25,587 nt of DNA from Firmicutes bacterium CAG:95 (GCA_000438155.1 FR902977.1:28758-54344); one strand, 5' to 3'; shown: positions 7,117 to 15,558, counted from the first letter of the stretch. The notes: a model not told the origin generated them from the sequence alone. Made by a program: numbers and translations.

Positions 7117-10023
7117 TTAATTATTTCGGTATTTCTCCACATTTTCTTTATATCTTGCCAGCATTTTCTTCACATATTTTCCGGTATAGGACGTCGGATG
7201 CTCTGCTACCTCCTCCGGCGTACCGCATGTCACAACTGTTCCGCCACGGTCACCACCATCCGGTCCCATGTCAATAATATAGTCTGCTGTCTTAATGACA
7301 TCCAGGTTATGCTCAATTACAACAACGGTATTTCCGTTATCAGTCAGACGCTGCAGGATTTCTACCAGCTTGTGTACATCTGCAAAATGAAGTCCGGTTG
7401 TCGGCTCATCCAGAATATAAATGGTATTTCCGGTACTTCTCCGGCTCAGTTCTGTCGCCAGTTTGATCCTCTGCGCTTCTCCTCCGGATAATGTTGTAGA
7501 AGGCTGTCCCAGTTTGATGTAGGAAAGTCCAACATCATTCAGAGTCTCAATCTTGTTGCGGATCGACGGCACATTTTCAAAGAACGGCACAGCCTCTTCC
7601 ACCGTCATATCCAGAATATCATAGATATTCTTTCCCTTATATTTTACCTCCAGAGTTTCACGGTTATACCGTTTACCGCCGCAGACCTCACACGGCACAT
7701 ACACATCCGGAAGAAAATGCATTTCAATCTTGATAATACCGTCACCGCCACAGTTCTCGCAGCGGCCTCCCTTGACATTAAAGCTGAAACGCCCCTTCTT
7801 GTAACCGCGGGCCTTGGCATCCGGCGTTCCTGCAAACAGATCACGGATCTGATCGAAAACTCCGGTATAGGTGGCCGGATTGGAACGAGGGGTACGCCCG
7901 ATCGGGGACTGGTCGATGTCAATTACCTTGTCCAGCTTCTTAATTCCTGTAATATTCCTGTGCTTACCAGGAATGGTTCTCGCACGGTTCAGTTCTCTTG
8001 CCAGTGTCTTATACAGAATCTCATTTATCAGAGAGCTCTTACCGGATCCGGATACACCTGTAACACAGGTAAATACGCCCAGCGGGATCTTCACATCAAT
8101 ATTCTTTAAGTTGTTTTCCTGGGCACCTGTAATCTTAAGCCAGTCCTTCGGCTTACGGCGCGTCTGTGGAACCGGAATCTGCATTCTGCCGCTTAAATAC
8201 TGACCGGTCAGTGAACCTTCGATCTTCATGATCTCTTCTGCCGTTCCATGAGCCACCACTTCTCCACCATGGGAGCCGGCGCCGGGGCCGATATCCACAA
8301 TGTCATCGGCCTCCAGCATGGTATCCTCATCATGTTCTACCACAATCAGCGTATTGCCAAGATCTCTTAAATTTTTCAACGTATTTAACAGCTTATCGTT
8401 ATCCTTCTGATGAAGGCCAATGCTCGGCTCATCAAGAATATAGCACACGCCCACAAGTCCGGAACCAATCTGCGTTGCCAGACGGATACGCTGTGCTTCC
8501 CCGCCGGACAGGGTTCCCGTTGCCCTCGAAAGCGACAGGTAATCCAGACCGACATCCACAAGGAATCCGACCCTGGCCCTGATCTCCTTCAATACCTGCT
8601 TTCCAATGATCTGCTGCTGTGCGGTAAGCTCCATATTCTGTAAGAATTCATTCAGGTCACAGATTGGCATAGAGGTAATCTCATAAATGTTCTTACCACA
8701 AACGGTCACGCCTAAGGACTCCTTCTTAAGACGCATTCCGTTACATTCCTTACACGGAGTAATGCGCATAAAGGTTTCATATTCCTGCTTCATAATATCC
8801 GAGCCGGTTTCACGGTACCGTTTCTCAGTATTCTTGATAATTCCTTCAAAGGCAATCGGATAAACTCCTTCTCCACGCTGTCCCTTGTAATGTACCTTCA
8901 CTTCCCTGCCGTTCGTTCCGTAAATCAGCATGTCATAAACATCCTTAGGCAGCTTCTCAATAGGGGTATCCAGGCTGAACTGATATTCCTTCGAAAGAGC
9001 ACGCAGAACCGCATTGGTAAAGCTTCCCTCATCTTTACTCGACTGCCAGCCCATGACCTGGATGGCACCTTCGTTAATACTGAGCTTCTTATCCGGAATC
9101 ATCAGCTCCGGATCAAACTCCATCTTATATCCAAGACCAAAGCAGACCGGACAGGCACCGAACGGATTATTAAAGGAAAAGCTTCTCGGCTCAATCTCCG
9201 AAATACTGATTCCGCAATCCGGGCAGGAAAAGCTCTGGCTGAAATTGATGGTTTCCCCGCCAATCACATCTACCATCAGAAGTCCCTCGGCCAATGCCAG
9301 AACATTTTCAATCGAATCGGTAAGTCTGCGTTCAATCTCCGGTTTGATCACCAGACGATCCACCACAATTTCAATATTATGCTTGATGTTCTTGTCCAGA
9401 GAAATATCCTCTGACAGCTCATACATATTGCCATCTACACGGACACGCACATAACCGCTTCGTTTCGCACGCTCAAAGACCTTCACATGCTCACCTTTCC
9501 GTCCACGTACTACCGGTGCCAGAAGCTGGATCTTCGTTCCCTCCGGAAGCTCCATAATCTGATCCACCATCTGATCCACGGTCTGCTTACGGATTTCTTT
9601 TCCACAGTTCGGACAATGCGGAATACCGATTCTGGCATATAACAGACGGAAATAGTCATAGATCTCCGTTACGGTTCCAACGGTGGATCTCGGGTTGCGG
9701 TTCGTTGATTTCTGGTCAATGGAAATGGCGGGGGACAGCCCCTCAATCTTCTCTACATTCGGCTTTTCCATCTGCCCTAAGAACTGACGGGCATAAGAAG
9801 ACAGGGACTCCATGTAACGTCTCTGTCCCTCTGCATAAATCGTGTCAAATGCCAGAGAGGATTTCCCAGAACCTGACAGTCCTGTCAGAACGACCAGTTC
9901 ATTTCTCGGGATATCCACATCGAGATTTTTTAAATTATGTTCTGCTGCTCCACGGATTTTAATGTATTCACGCGGGCGCATCTTGGCAACCGGCACATGC
10001 TGGTCGGATAACTTGATACTCAT
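7117..10023 (-). CDS. uvrA: UvrABC system protein A
   Basis: The 968-aa protein is the damage-sensing ATPase of nucleotide excision repair, which dimerises and loads UvrB. There are two ABC cassettes. The first has Walker A GLSGSGKSS (48-56) split from its LSGGEAQRIRLA signature by the UvrB-binding and insertion domains and a zinc module (CPNCG and the CPDCG...CPVCFG pair). The second has GVSGSGKSSL, the zinc hairpin CENCGGDG...CEVCGG and LSGGEAQRIKLA, then a D-loop/Walker B ILDEPTTGLH. Length and motif order are typical. The start ATG is 8 nt after AGGAG, which overlaps the uvrB stop codon. The 5-nt gap to uvrB shows one transcript. Confidence 0.98.
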   Translation of the reverse strand: MSIKLSDQHVPVAKMRPREYIKIRGAAEHNLKNLDVDIPRNELVVLTGLSGSGKSSLAFDTIYAEGQRRYMESLSSYARQFLGQMEKPNVEKIEGLSPAISIDQKSTNRNPRSTVGTVTEIYDYFRLLYARIGIPHCPNCGKEIRKQTVDQMVDQIMELPEGTKIQLLAPVVRGRKGEHVKVFERAKRSGYVRVRVDGNMYELSEDISLDKNIKHNIEIVVDRLVIKPEIERRLTDSIENVLALAEGLLMVDVIGGETINFSQSFSCPDCGISISEIEPRSFSFNNPFGACPVCFGLGYKMEFDPELMIPDKKLSINEGAIQVMGWQSSKDEGSFTNAVLRALSKEYQFSLDTPIEKLPKDVYDMLIYGTNGREVKVHYKGQRGEGVYPIAFEGIIKNTEKRYRETGSDIMKQEYETFMRITPCKECNGMRLKKESLGVTVCGKNIYEITSMPICDLNEFLQNMELTAQQQIIGKQVLKEIRARVGFLVDVGLDYLSLSRATGTLSGGEAQRIRLATQIGSGLVGVCYILDEPSIGLHQKDNDKLLNTLKNLRDLGNTLIVVEHDEDTMLEADDIVDIGPGAGSHGGEVVAHGTAEEIMKIEGSLTGQYLSGRMQIPVPQTRRKPKDWLKITGAQENNLKNIDVKIPLGVFTCVTGVSGSGKSSLINEILYKTLARELNRARTIPGKHRNITGIKKLDKVIDIDQSPIGRTPRSNPATYTGVFDQIRDLFAGTPDAKARGYKKGRFSFNVKGGRCENCGGDGIIKIEMHFLPDVYVPCEVCGGKRYNRETLEVKYKGKNIYDILDMTVEEAVPFFENVPSIRNKIETLNDVGLSYIKLGQPSTTLSGGEAQRIKLATELSRRSTGNTIYILDEPTTGLHFADVHKLVEILQRLTDNGNTVVVIEHNLDVIKTADYIIDMGPDGGDRGGTVVTCGTPEEVAEHPTSYTGKYVKKMLARYKENVEKYRNN

Positions 10024-10028
10024 GGTTC

Positions 10029-12032
10029 TTACTCCTTTTCCTTCTCTCTCTCGATCTCCTGCAGCTTCATCTTAAGCTCTACCATCTTATCACGAAGCTC
10101 GGCTGCCGCCTCGAAATTCAGATCGGCTGCTGCCTTGCGCATCTGCTTCTCCACCCTGGCAATCAGCTTCTTCAATTCGTCCGCACTCATGGATTCCGGA
10201 TCCTTCTCGAACTGGATCTCTTCTTTGGCAATCGTCCTGGAGATACTGATGAGATCACGGACTGCTTTTTTAATGGTCTGAGGCGTAATATGATGCTCTT
10301 CGTTATACTTCTGCTGGATTGTCCGACGGCGGCCGGTCTCTTCAATTGCCGCCTTCATGGAATCCGTCATGTTGTCGGCATACATAATAACATGTCCCTC
10401 TGCGTTACGTGCGGCACGTCCAACGGTCTGGATCAGGGATGTCTCCGAACGCAGAAAGCCCTCCTTATCCGCATCGAGAATTGCAACAAGGGAGATCTCA
10501 GGAATATCCAGTCCCTCCCTCAGAAGGTTAATACCGATAAGCACATCGAACACATCAAGACGCATATCCCGGATGATCTGTGCCCGTTCCAATGTATCAA
10601 TATCAGAATGCAGGTACTTCACACGGATTCCCACATCCTTCATATAATCGGTCAGGTCCTCAGCCATCCGCTTCGTGAGCGTCGTTACCAGAACCTTATT
10701 ATGCTTCTCCGTTTCCTTCCGGATCTCCGAAATCAGATCATCAATCTGTCCTTCCACCGGACGGACGAAAATCTCCGGATCCAGAAGTCCCGTCGGCCGG
10801 ATAATCTGCTCTGTGCGCAGCAGCTCATGCTCCTCCTCATACGTGGAAGGGGTTGCGGACACGAACAGCATCTGATCAATATGCTGCTCAAATTCTCCAA
10901 AGCTCAGCGGCCGGTTATCCAATGCCGATGGCAGACGGAAACCATAATCCACAAGAGTAGTCTTCCTCGAACGGTCCCCGACATACATCGCTCCGATCTG
11001 TGGAATCGTAATATGGGACTCATCAATAATGATGAGAAAATCATCCTTAAAATAATCGAGCAGGGTGTGCGGCGGTTCCCCCTCCCGCATACCGTTTAAA
11101 TGACGTGAATAATTCTCAATTCCCGAACAGAAGCCTGTCTCACGCAGCATCTCAATATCAAAGTTCGTCCTCTCGGAAATACGCTGTGCTTCCAGAAGCT
11201 TATCCTCGCTCTTGAAAAAGCGCACCCTCTCTTCCAGTTCTTCCTCCAGTGCTTCACAGGCCTTGTTAATCTTCTCCTGCGGTACGACATAGTGTGATGC
11301 CGGAAAGATGGTAATATGCTGCAGTGATGCATGCACCTTACCGCTTAAGGGCTCAACCTCTGTAATACGATCGATTTCATCTCCGAAAAACTCTACCCGG
11401 ATCAGATAATCTCCGCCCTGTGCCGGATAGATCTCAAGCACATCACCCCGGACCCGGAAACAGCTGCGGTCCAGGTCCATATCGTTCCGGTCATACCGGA
11501 TATCAATCAGTTCTTTAATAACCTGATCCCTGTCCTTACTCATTCCAGGACGCAGGGACACCATCATGTCCTGATAATCATCCGGAGAACCCAGACCGTA
11601 AATACAGGATACACTCGCCACCACGACAACATCCTTTCTCTCGGAAAGAGATGCTGTCGCAGACAGCCTTAATTTATCAATTTCATCATTAATGGAAGAA
11701 TCCTTTGCAATATAAGTATCCGATGAAGGAACATATGCCTCCGGCTGATAGTAATCGTAATAGGAGACAAAATACTCCACAGCATTCTCCGGGAAGAATT
11801 CCTTGAATTCCCCATATAACTGCCCTGCCAGGGTCTTATTATGTGCAATCACCAGCGTCGGCTTATTCAATGCAGCAATTACATTCGCCATGGTAAAGGT
11901 CTTACCGGAGCCGGTTACTCCCAGCAGTGTTTCAAACTGGTTTCCCTCCCGAAATCCCTTCACCAGCTCTGCAATTGCCTGCGGCTGATCACCGGTCGGC
12001 TGATATTCTGATACTAACTTAAAATGATCCAT
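10029..12032 (-). CDS. uvrB: UvrABC system protein B
   Basis: The 667-aa helicase-like protein verifies damage and recruits UvrC. It shows Walker A GVTGSGKT (38-45), the damage-clamping beta-hairpin region YYDYYQPEAYVP near 91-102, the DESH box in IIIDESHIT, the motif VI segment QTVGRAARN, and a C-terminal UVR domain (LIARVEKQMRKAAADLNFEAA) that contacts UvrC. AGGAG lies 6 nt before the ATG. uvrA follows immediately. A LexA-like operator and an extended -10 promoter lie about 165-215 nt upstream, in line with SOS control of excision repair. No internal damage to the frame is seen. Confidence 0.98.
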   Translation of the reverse strand: MDHFKLVSEYQPTGDQPQAIAELVKGFREGNQFETLLGVTGSGKTFTMANVIAALNKPTLVIAHNKTLAGQLYGEFKEFFPENAVEYFVSYYDYYQPEAYVPSSDTYIAKDSSINDEIDKLRLSATASLSERKDVVVVASVSCIYGLGSPDDYQDMMVSLRPGMSKDRDQVIKELIDIRYDRNDMDLDRSCFRVRGDVLEIYPAQGGDYLIRVEFFGDEIDRITEVEPLSGKVHASLQHITIFPASHYVVPQEKINKACEALEEELEERVRFFKSEDKLLEAQRISERTNFDIEMLRETGFCSGIENYSRHLNGMREGEPPHTLLDYFKDDFLIIIDESHITIPQIGAMYVGDRSRKTTLVDYGFRLPSALDNRPLSFGEFEQHIDQMLFVSATPSTYEEEHELLRTEQIIRPTGLLDPEIFVRPVEGQIDDLISEIRKETEKHNKVLVTTLTKRMAEDLTDYMKDVGIRVKYLHSDIDTLERAQIIRDMRLDVFDVLIGINLLREGLDIPEISLVAILDADKEGFLRSETSLIQTVGRAARNAEGHVIMYADNMTDSMKAAIEETGRRRTIQQKYNEEHHITPQTIKKAVRDLISISRTIAKEEIQFEKDPESMSADELKKLIARVEKQMRKAAADLNFEAAAELRDKMVELKMKLQEIEREKEKE

Positions 12033-12138
12033 AACATACTCCTGATCAACTTTAATATCATATATTGATTGAGTCTACATATCACTCGAAAATCCGCACT
12101 TCGTGCTCTTCATCCTGCTTCGTAGGATATTTGCCCGT

Positions 12139-12200
12139 TAATGAGCCTGGAAAACCAAATGCCTCCTTCGGAGTCACCTGGTTTTCTCTGAGGCTCATTA
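12139..12200. repeat. 62-nt imperfect inverted repeat overlapping the uvrB promoter
   Basis: The outer arms taatgagcct (12139-12148) and aggctcatta (12191-12200) match over 10 bp. Inner arms gaaaacca and tggttttc match over 8 bp. A small ctcc-ttc-ggag hairpin sits at the centre. The right outer arm overlaps the -10 hexamer of the uvrB promoter. No T-tract follows on either strand, so a terminator is unlikely. Confidence 0.7.
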
Positions 12201-12225
12201 TATCATTCCCATTTAAAAAAGTACA
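12197..12225 (-). promoter_or_regulatory. uvrB promoter, extended -10
   Basis: On the minus strand a perfect TATAAT (12197-12202) is preceded by TG one base upstream, forming TGATATAAT. A poor -35 (TGTACT, 12220-12225, 3 of 6) lies 17 nt upstream. The extended -10 probably compensates. Transcription would begin near 12190, giving a leader of about 155 nt. Confidence 0.6.
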
Positions 12226-12234
12226 GAGCAAACC

Positions 12235-12246
12235 GAATGTTTGTTC
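12235..12246. promoter_or_regulatory. LexA (DinR)-type SOS operator candidate
   Basis: GAATGTTTGTTC matches the Gram-positive LexA core GAAC-N4-GTTC at 7 of 8 fixed positions. It lies 9 nt upstream of the -35 of the uvrBA promoter, and uvrBA is a classic SOS target in Bacillus. Binding is inferred, not shown. Confidence 0.55.
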
Positions 12247-12282
12247 TGTAGTGTGTGGAAAAAAGTTACAGTAGCGATAAAT

Positions 12283-12321
12283 AAGAGCCGTTGCTTAGCG
12301 TATACTAATACAACGGCTCTT
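12283..12321 (-). terminator. Terminator of the H1-like gene
   Basis: aagagccgttg (12283-12293) pairs perfectly with caacggctctt (12311-12321), an 11-bp stem with a 17-nt loop. On the minus strand the stem is followed by ATTTAT. It lies about 40 nt beyond the stop codon of the gene ending at 12360. A plus-strand tail of ctttcttacttt also exists, so it may act both ways. Confidence 0.75.
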
Positions 12322-12359
12322 TCTTACTTTACTTATGTATATCGGTTTCAAACTTGGAT

Positions 12360-12800
12360 TTAGATAAAGAAGCTTCCTGTTACATCACCATTAATTACAT
12401 AATAAGCAGTGTTCTCTTCAGGCTTTACATAAAGCTCAATACTCTGAATATCCTCTTCCTTACCATTTAAATCATATTTCCATACATCCCTGGTAATTCT
12501 GATAAGGTCTTCGGAAGTATAAGATTTTCCACTGAACTGGAAGTTTACTTCTTCTTTTACAACGGGTTTCTTAGCAGCGGGTGCCTTTTTCACTGTTTCC
12601 TTCTTAACGGTTTCTTTCTTAGCTGCAGGTGCCTTCTTAGCAGGTGCTTTCTTAGCAGCGGGAGTCTTCTTAACTGCCTCTTTCTTAACTTCTGCCTTAA
12701 CTTCGGGTGCTTTTACCTCTGCTGCCTTAACTTCCACCTTTTTCTCTTCAGCCGGTACCTTAGCAACTACTTTTGCTGTTGCTTTCTTTACTTCTGCCAT
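12360..12800 (-). CDS. Small protein with histone-H1-like Lys/Ala/Pro tail and C-terminal domain
   Basis: The 146-aa product has two parts. Residues 1-85 are a low-complexity tail of repeated AAKKAPAKK and EVKA units, strongly basic in its second half (about 40-82), like eukaryotic H1 tails and bacterial HU tail extensions. Residues 86-146 (from EVNFQFSGKSY to the end) look like a compact folded domain; I believe similar C-terminal domains occur in Lachnospiraceae proteins called DUF6465, but I could not search. AAAGGAG precedes the ATG by 6 nt, and a strong promoter and terminator make it a stand-alone gene. Nucleic-acid binding or nucleoid compaction is a reasonable inference from the tail only. 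An alternative is a cell-surface or ribosome-associated role. Confidence 0.85.
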   Translation of the reverse strand: MAEVKKATAKVVAKVPAEEKKVEVKAAEVKAPEVKAEVKKEAVKKTPAAKKAPAKKAPAAKKETVKKETVKKAPAAKKPVVKEEVNFQFSGKSYTSEDLIRITRDVWKYDLNGKEEDIQSIELYVKPEENTAYYVINGDVTGSFFI

Positions 12801-12844
12801 GACTAACTCCTTTCACTTCTTAACCTGACATTTCCCCAATCATT

Positions 12845-12881
12845 TGATGAAGCATACACTTCAATATGATGAAGCATACAC
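12845..12881. repeat. Tandem 15-nt direct repeat at the promoter of the H1-like gene
   Basis: tgatgaagcatacac occurs at 12845-12859 and again at 12867-12881, a period of 22 nt, or about two helical turns. The upstream copy contains the -10 hexamer of the promoter and the second lies just downstream, around the expected start of transcription. Two same-face copies are typical of an operator, or could supply a second -10. Confidence 0.65.
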
Positions 12882-12901
12882 CATAAGCCCCTGCTTGTCA
12901 A
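12873..12901 (-). promoter_or_regulatory. Strong sigma-A promoter of the H1-like gene
   Basis: A perfect TTGACA (12896-12901) is 17 nt from TATGCT (12873-12878) on the minus strand, about 75 nt upstream of the start codon. The -10 lies inside one copy of the 15-nt direct repeat. Confidence 0.7.
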
Positions 12902-12994
12902 CATTTCTGCGCTAAACTGTCACTTTTCAGTTACTGCTCACACAGCAGCCAGCCACTTGCTGTCAGACTGCGTAAGAACATGATGTAACACCTT

Positions 12995-13852
12995 TCAGCC
13001 CCGGATCAGGAAGAAAAGAATCACAATAATACCCAGTGCAATCCGGTAATATCCAAACACCTTAAAGTCATGCTTCTTAATATAACCAAGCAGGAACTTG
13101 ATCACGAAGAAGGATACCACAAATGCAACAACCATGCCGACTGCAAGAATTGCTCCCTCCATGGAAGTCATGGACGCACCTGCAAGGAACTTCACTCCCT
13201 TTAAGAGGCTTGCTCCAAACATAACCGGAATGGCCAGAAAGAAGGTATATTCTGCCGCAACCGTTCTGGATACACCAAGCAGCAGTGCTCCGACGATGGT
13301 TGCTCCCGAACGCGAAGTACCGGGAAAAATTGCTGCAATCAGCTGGAACATACCGATCCAGAAGGCAAGCTTATAATCAATTCCGTCTAAGGCTGTCACC
13401 TTCGCCTTCTTTCCTTTATGGTAATTCTCAATCACAATAAATGCAATACCAAACAGAATCAGCATAATTGCTACGGTCTGATAATTGTAAAACAATGCTT
13501 CTAACTGTTCATCAAAGAGCAGACCGACTATGGCTGCCGGTACACAGGATACCAGAATGTGAAACCAGAGCTTGAAAATATCCCATTTCACAAAGGCTCC
13601 GACTCCGTCCTTTGCCAGCGGCTCTTTATTATCCTTCTTTCCAAATGGCCAGATCTGATTCCAGAACAGAATCACAACGGCAAGGATCGCTCCAAGCTGG
13701 ATCACCACTTCAAACATACTGTAAAATTCTTCCGATACATTCAGGGATACAATTTCATTCAACAGAATCATATGTCCGGTACTGCTGATCGGAAGCCACT
13801 CCGTAATCCCCTCTACAATACCAAACAGAATTGCTTTTAAGATTTCGATCAT
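12995..13852 (-). CDS. uppP: Undecaprenyl-diphosphate phosphatase (UppP/BacA)
   Basis: The 285-aa integral membrane enzyme dephosphorylates undecaprenyl diphosphate, recycling the lipid carrier for peptidoglycan and conferring bacitracin tolerance. The first signature region EGITEWLPISSTGH (14-27), with the catalytic-type glutamates, and the second region FPGTSRSGATI near 176-186 are both intact, and about eight hydrophobic helices are visible. Length is normal. The ATG is preceded by AGAGGA at a somewhat long spacing. It stands alone, with palindrome-rich spacers on both sides and no clear terminator or promoter. Confidence 0.96.
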   Translation of the reverse strand: MIEILKAILFGIVEGITEWLPISSTGHMILLNEIVSLNVSEEFYSMFEVVIQLGAILAVVILFWNQIWPFGKKDNKEPLAKDGVGAFVKWDIFKLWFHILVSCVPAAIVGLLFDEQLEALFYNYQTVAIMLILFGIAFIVIENYHKGKKAKVTALDGIDYKLAFWIGMFQLIAAIFPGTSRSGATIVGALLLGVSRTVAAEYTFFLAIPVMFGASLLKGVKFLAGASMTSMEGAILAVGMVVAFVVSFFVIKFLLGYIKKHDFKVFGYYRIALGIIVILFFLIRG

Positions 13853-13881
13853 AATCTTTTATTTCCTCTCAAAATGATGCC

Positions 13882-13945
13882 TTGTAACTGATCTGCACCT
13901 TCACAGTTACTGTGCAAAATCAGCTTTACTGACAGTATTTTGCAC
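13882..13945. repeat. Nested palindromes between aminotransferase and uppP
   Basis: gtgcaaaat (13912-13920) and attttgcac (13937-13945) form a 9-bp stem with a 16-nt loop. Just left of it, gtaactg (13884-13890) is complementary to cagttac (13904-13910). The roughly 200-nt spacer between uppP and the aminotransferase carries no gene that I can support. A cagttactg word recurs downstream of uppP (12929-12937). No T-tract makes these clear terminators. Confidence 0.5.
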
Positions 13946-14052
13946 TACTGAATCATACTCACGGTTTCAGCCGTAAATGTTTCGACCTGTACGGAATCGT
14001 TATGTCTTTCATACTATTCATATGACAGGATCACCATAAAATATGAAACTCT

Positions 14053-15237
14053 TTAGTAATTTTCCTTCACAAACCTGCGAAGTGCGGTAAGCGAACGCTC
14101 CACCTTCTCCGTATCAATGCAGTAGGCCATACGAAAATATCCCGGAACACCGAAGCTGTCGGAAGGAACCAGAACAAGATCGTACTTTAAAGCCTTCTGG
14201 CTGAATGTTACCGCATCCTCTTCAAGCGCCTTCGGGAAAATATAGAAGGTTCCGCCCGGTTTCACACACTCGAATCCAAGGCTTGTCAGTTCATTGTATA
14301 ACAGGTTCATATTCGTTTCATAAACGGACATATCCGAGGTCATGTCCACTACCTCCGAAACAGCAAGCTGGATAATGGAGGACGGACAGTTGTGTCCGAT
14401 TCCCCTGGAAATCTGTGCACAGATCGCACTGATCAGTTCCGCATCCGTGCATCTGGGATTGACTGCCACATATCCGATACGTTCTCCCGGCAGGGATAAG
14501 GACTTGGAATAGGAATAGCAGGACAGGGTATTGTCATAAAATTTGGATACATAAGGAGCTTCCACTCCTGCGAACACAATCTCGCGATATGGTTCATCGG
14601 AAATCAGGAAGATATCATGTCCATATTCCTTCTGCTTTGCATAAAGCAGATCTGCAAGCTTCTGCAAGGTTGCTGCACTGTATACCACACCGGACGGATT
14701 GTTGGGGGTATTGATGAGGACTGCTGCCGTCTTCTCATTCAGCATTTCCTTAAGCCGGTCAAAGTTAATCTGGAAGTCCACAGTATTCGCCGGCACCACC
14801 TTAAGCGTTGCCCCGGTCATATTGATATATGGATTATACTCCGGAAAAAATGGCGCAAAGGTCAGTACCTCATCCCCGGGCTTCGTCACGCAGCGGACCG
14901 CATGTGCAATCGCTCCGGCTGCACCTGAGGTCGGAAAAATGTGCGCTGCCTTATAATCCATATCAAATCTGCGGTTCAGGGATTCTGCAATCTTTTCTCT
15001 CACTGAGGTGATTCCAAGGCTGGGACTGTAGCCGTGAATTTCCATGGAGCTTTTCGTCTGAATGAGATGAATCATCTCTTCATTAAATGCATCCGGAACA
15101 GGCACGGACGGATTGCCGAGACTGTAGTCAAAAACATTCTCATAACCAATCTCTTTTCCCCGGGCTGTTGCAAATTCGGAAAGCTGCCGGATGACGGATT
15201 TTCCCTCCAGCATTTTCTTATATTGTTCATTAATCAT
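14053..15237 (-). CDS. PLP-dependent aminotransferase, class I/II (aspartate aminotransferase fold)
   Basis: From the ATG at 15237 this is 394 aa. The fold-type I features are in place: the NTPNNPSG motif (176-183), the PLP-pyridine aspartate in ISDEPY (D214), the Schiff-base lysine in SYSKSLSLPGERIGY (K245), and a C-terminal FRMAYC whose arginine should bind the substrate carboxylate. The substrate cannot be read from sequence; aspartate/aromatic or alanine-type aminotransferases are candidates. The frame extends to an ATG at 15258, but AAGGAGG lies within those codons. The 15237 ATG follows the upstream stop as TAAGATG, one base apart, so translation is probably coupled to the preceding small frame. 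Confidence 0.93.
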   Translation of the reverse strand: MINEQYKKMLEGKSVIRQLSEFATARGKEIGYENVFDYSLGNPSVPVPDAFNEEMIHLIQTKSSMEIHGYSPSLGITSVREKIAESLNRRFDMDYKAAHIFPTSGAAGAIAHAVRCVTKPGDEVLTFAPFFPEYNPYINMTGATLKVVPANTVDFQINFDRLKEMLNEKTAAVLINTPNNPSGVVYSAATLQKLADLLYAKQKEYGHDIFLISDEPYREIVFAGVEAPYVSKFYDNTLSCYSYSKSLSLPGERIGYVAVNPRCTDAELISAICAQISRGIGHNCPSSIIQLAVSEVVDMTSDMSVYETNMNLLYNELTSLGFECVKPGGTFYIFPKALEEDAVTFSQKALKYDLVLVPSDSFGVPGYFRMAYCIDTEKVERSLTALRRFVKENY

Positions 15238-15238
15238 C

Positions 15239-15558
15239 TTATTTGTTTCCTCCTTCATCCGATTTTATCTGATTTATTTCAATCGTGCACTGGGAAAGCA
15301 GATCTGAGTACTGTTTTACCAGTCGTTCCTTGTCCTCTCCCTCGATGAAATATCCTGGAATACTGTTGATAAAAATATATTTATCCTTAAAAAGCGCAAG
15401 GTGCTCACTTGCATAAGTGAGTACATTACTGAATGTTGCATATTCGACCTCATACAGCCTTCCATATTCCTCCGCAATATCCAGAATTTCATCCGGCCGC
15501 AATCCCGCAGCGTTTCACGGAAAATCTTTTCACGAAGCATGGAGTTGCTCTCCCCCAT
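15239..15558 (-). pseudogene. Remnant of an EAL-domain-like protein with a frameshift
   Basis: Two overlapping frames together make about 100 aa. The first starts with an ATG (15558, or 15540 after GGGGGAG) and encodes MLREKIFRETLRD. The second, open from a TTG at 15502, encodes LRPDEILDIAEEYGRLYEVEYATF...YIFINSIPGYFIEGEDKERL...CTIEINQ and stops at 15239. One extra base near 15502 would join them. FINSIPG followed by a D-x-L-x-x-x-Y helix and an IEI strand is characteristic of degenerate EAL (cyclic-di-GMP phosphodiesterase-like) domains, but the N-terminal half and the end of the domain are missing. I read it as decay; the second frame may still be translated as an 87-aa leader coupled to the aminotransferase. 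Confidence 0.55.

Larger units (their letters stand above)
12033..12359. other. Gene-free spacer upstream of uvrB with promoter, operator and hairpins
   Basis: This 327-nt gap holds no credible gene. From high to low coordinates it contains the terminator of the H1-like gene (12283-12321), a LexA-like box (12235-12246), the uvrB promoter (12197-12225), a 62-nt imperfect inverted repeat (12139-12200), then two small hairpins: atcct/aggat (12112-12116 with 12124-12128) and gcac/gtgc (12096-12099 with 12103-12106). The small hairpins would lie in the uvrB 5' leader RNA. No known riboswitch motif was recognised. Confidence 0.7.

Noticed and set aside
10290..11099. A 269-codon open frame on the plus strand inside uvrB
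   Set aside because: Antisense shadow of a highly conserved gene; its translation has no recognisable family features.
12541..12800. Simple-sequence DNA repeat in the H1-like gene as a separate repeat element
   Set aside because: The repetition follows codons for the Lys/Ala/Pro tail and keeps the frame, so it is part of the protein rather than an independent element.
12942..12963. acagca/tgctgt hairpin downstream of uppP as a terminator
   Set aside because: Only six base pairs and no U-tract on the minus strand.
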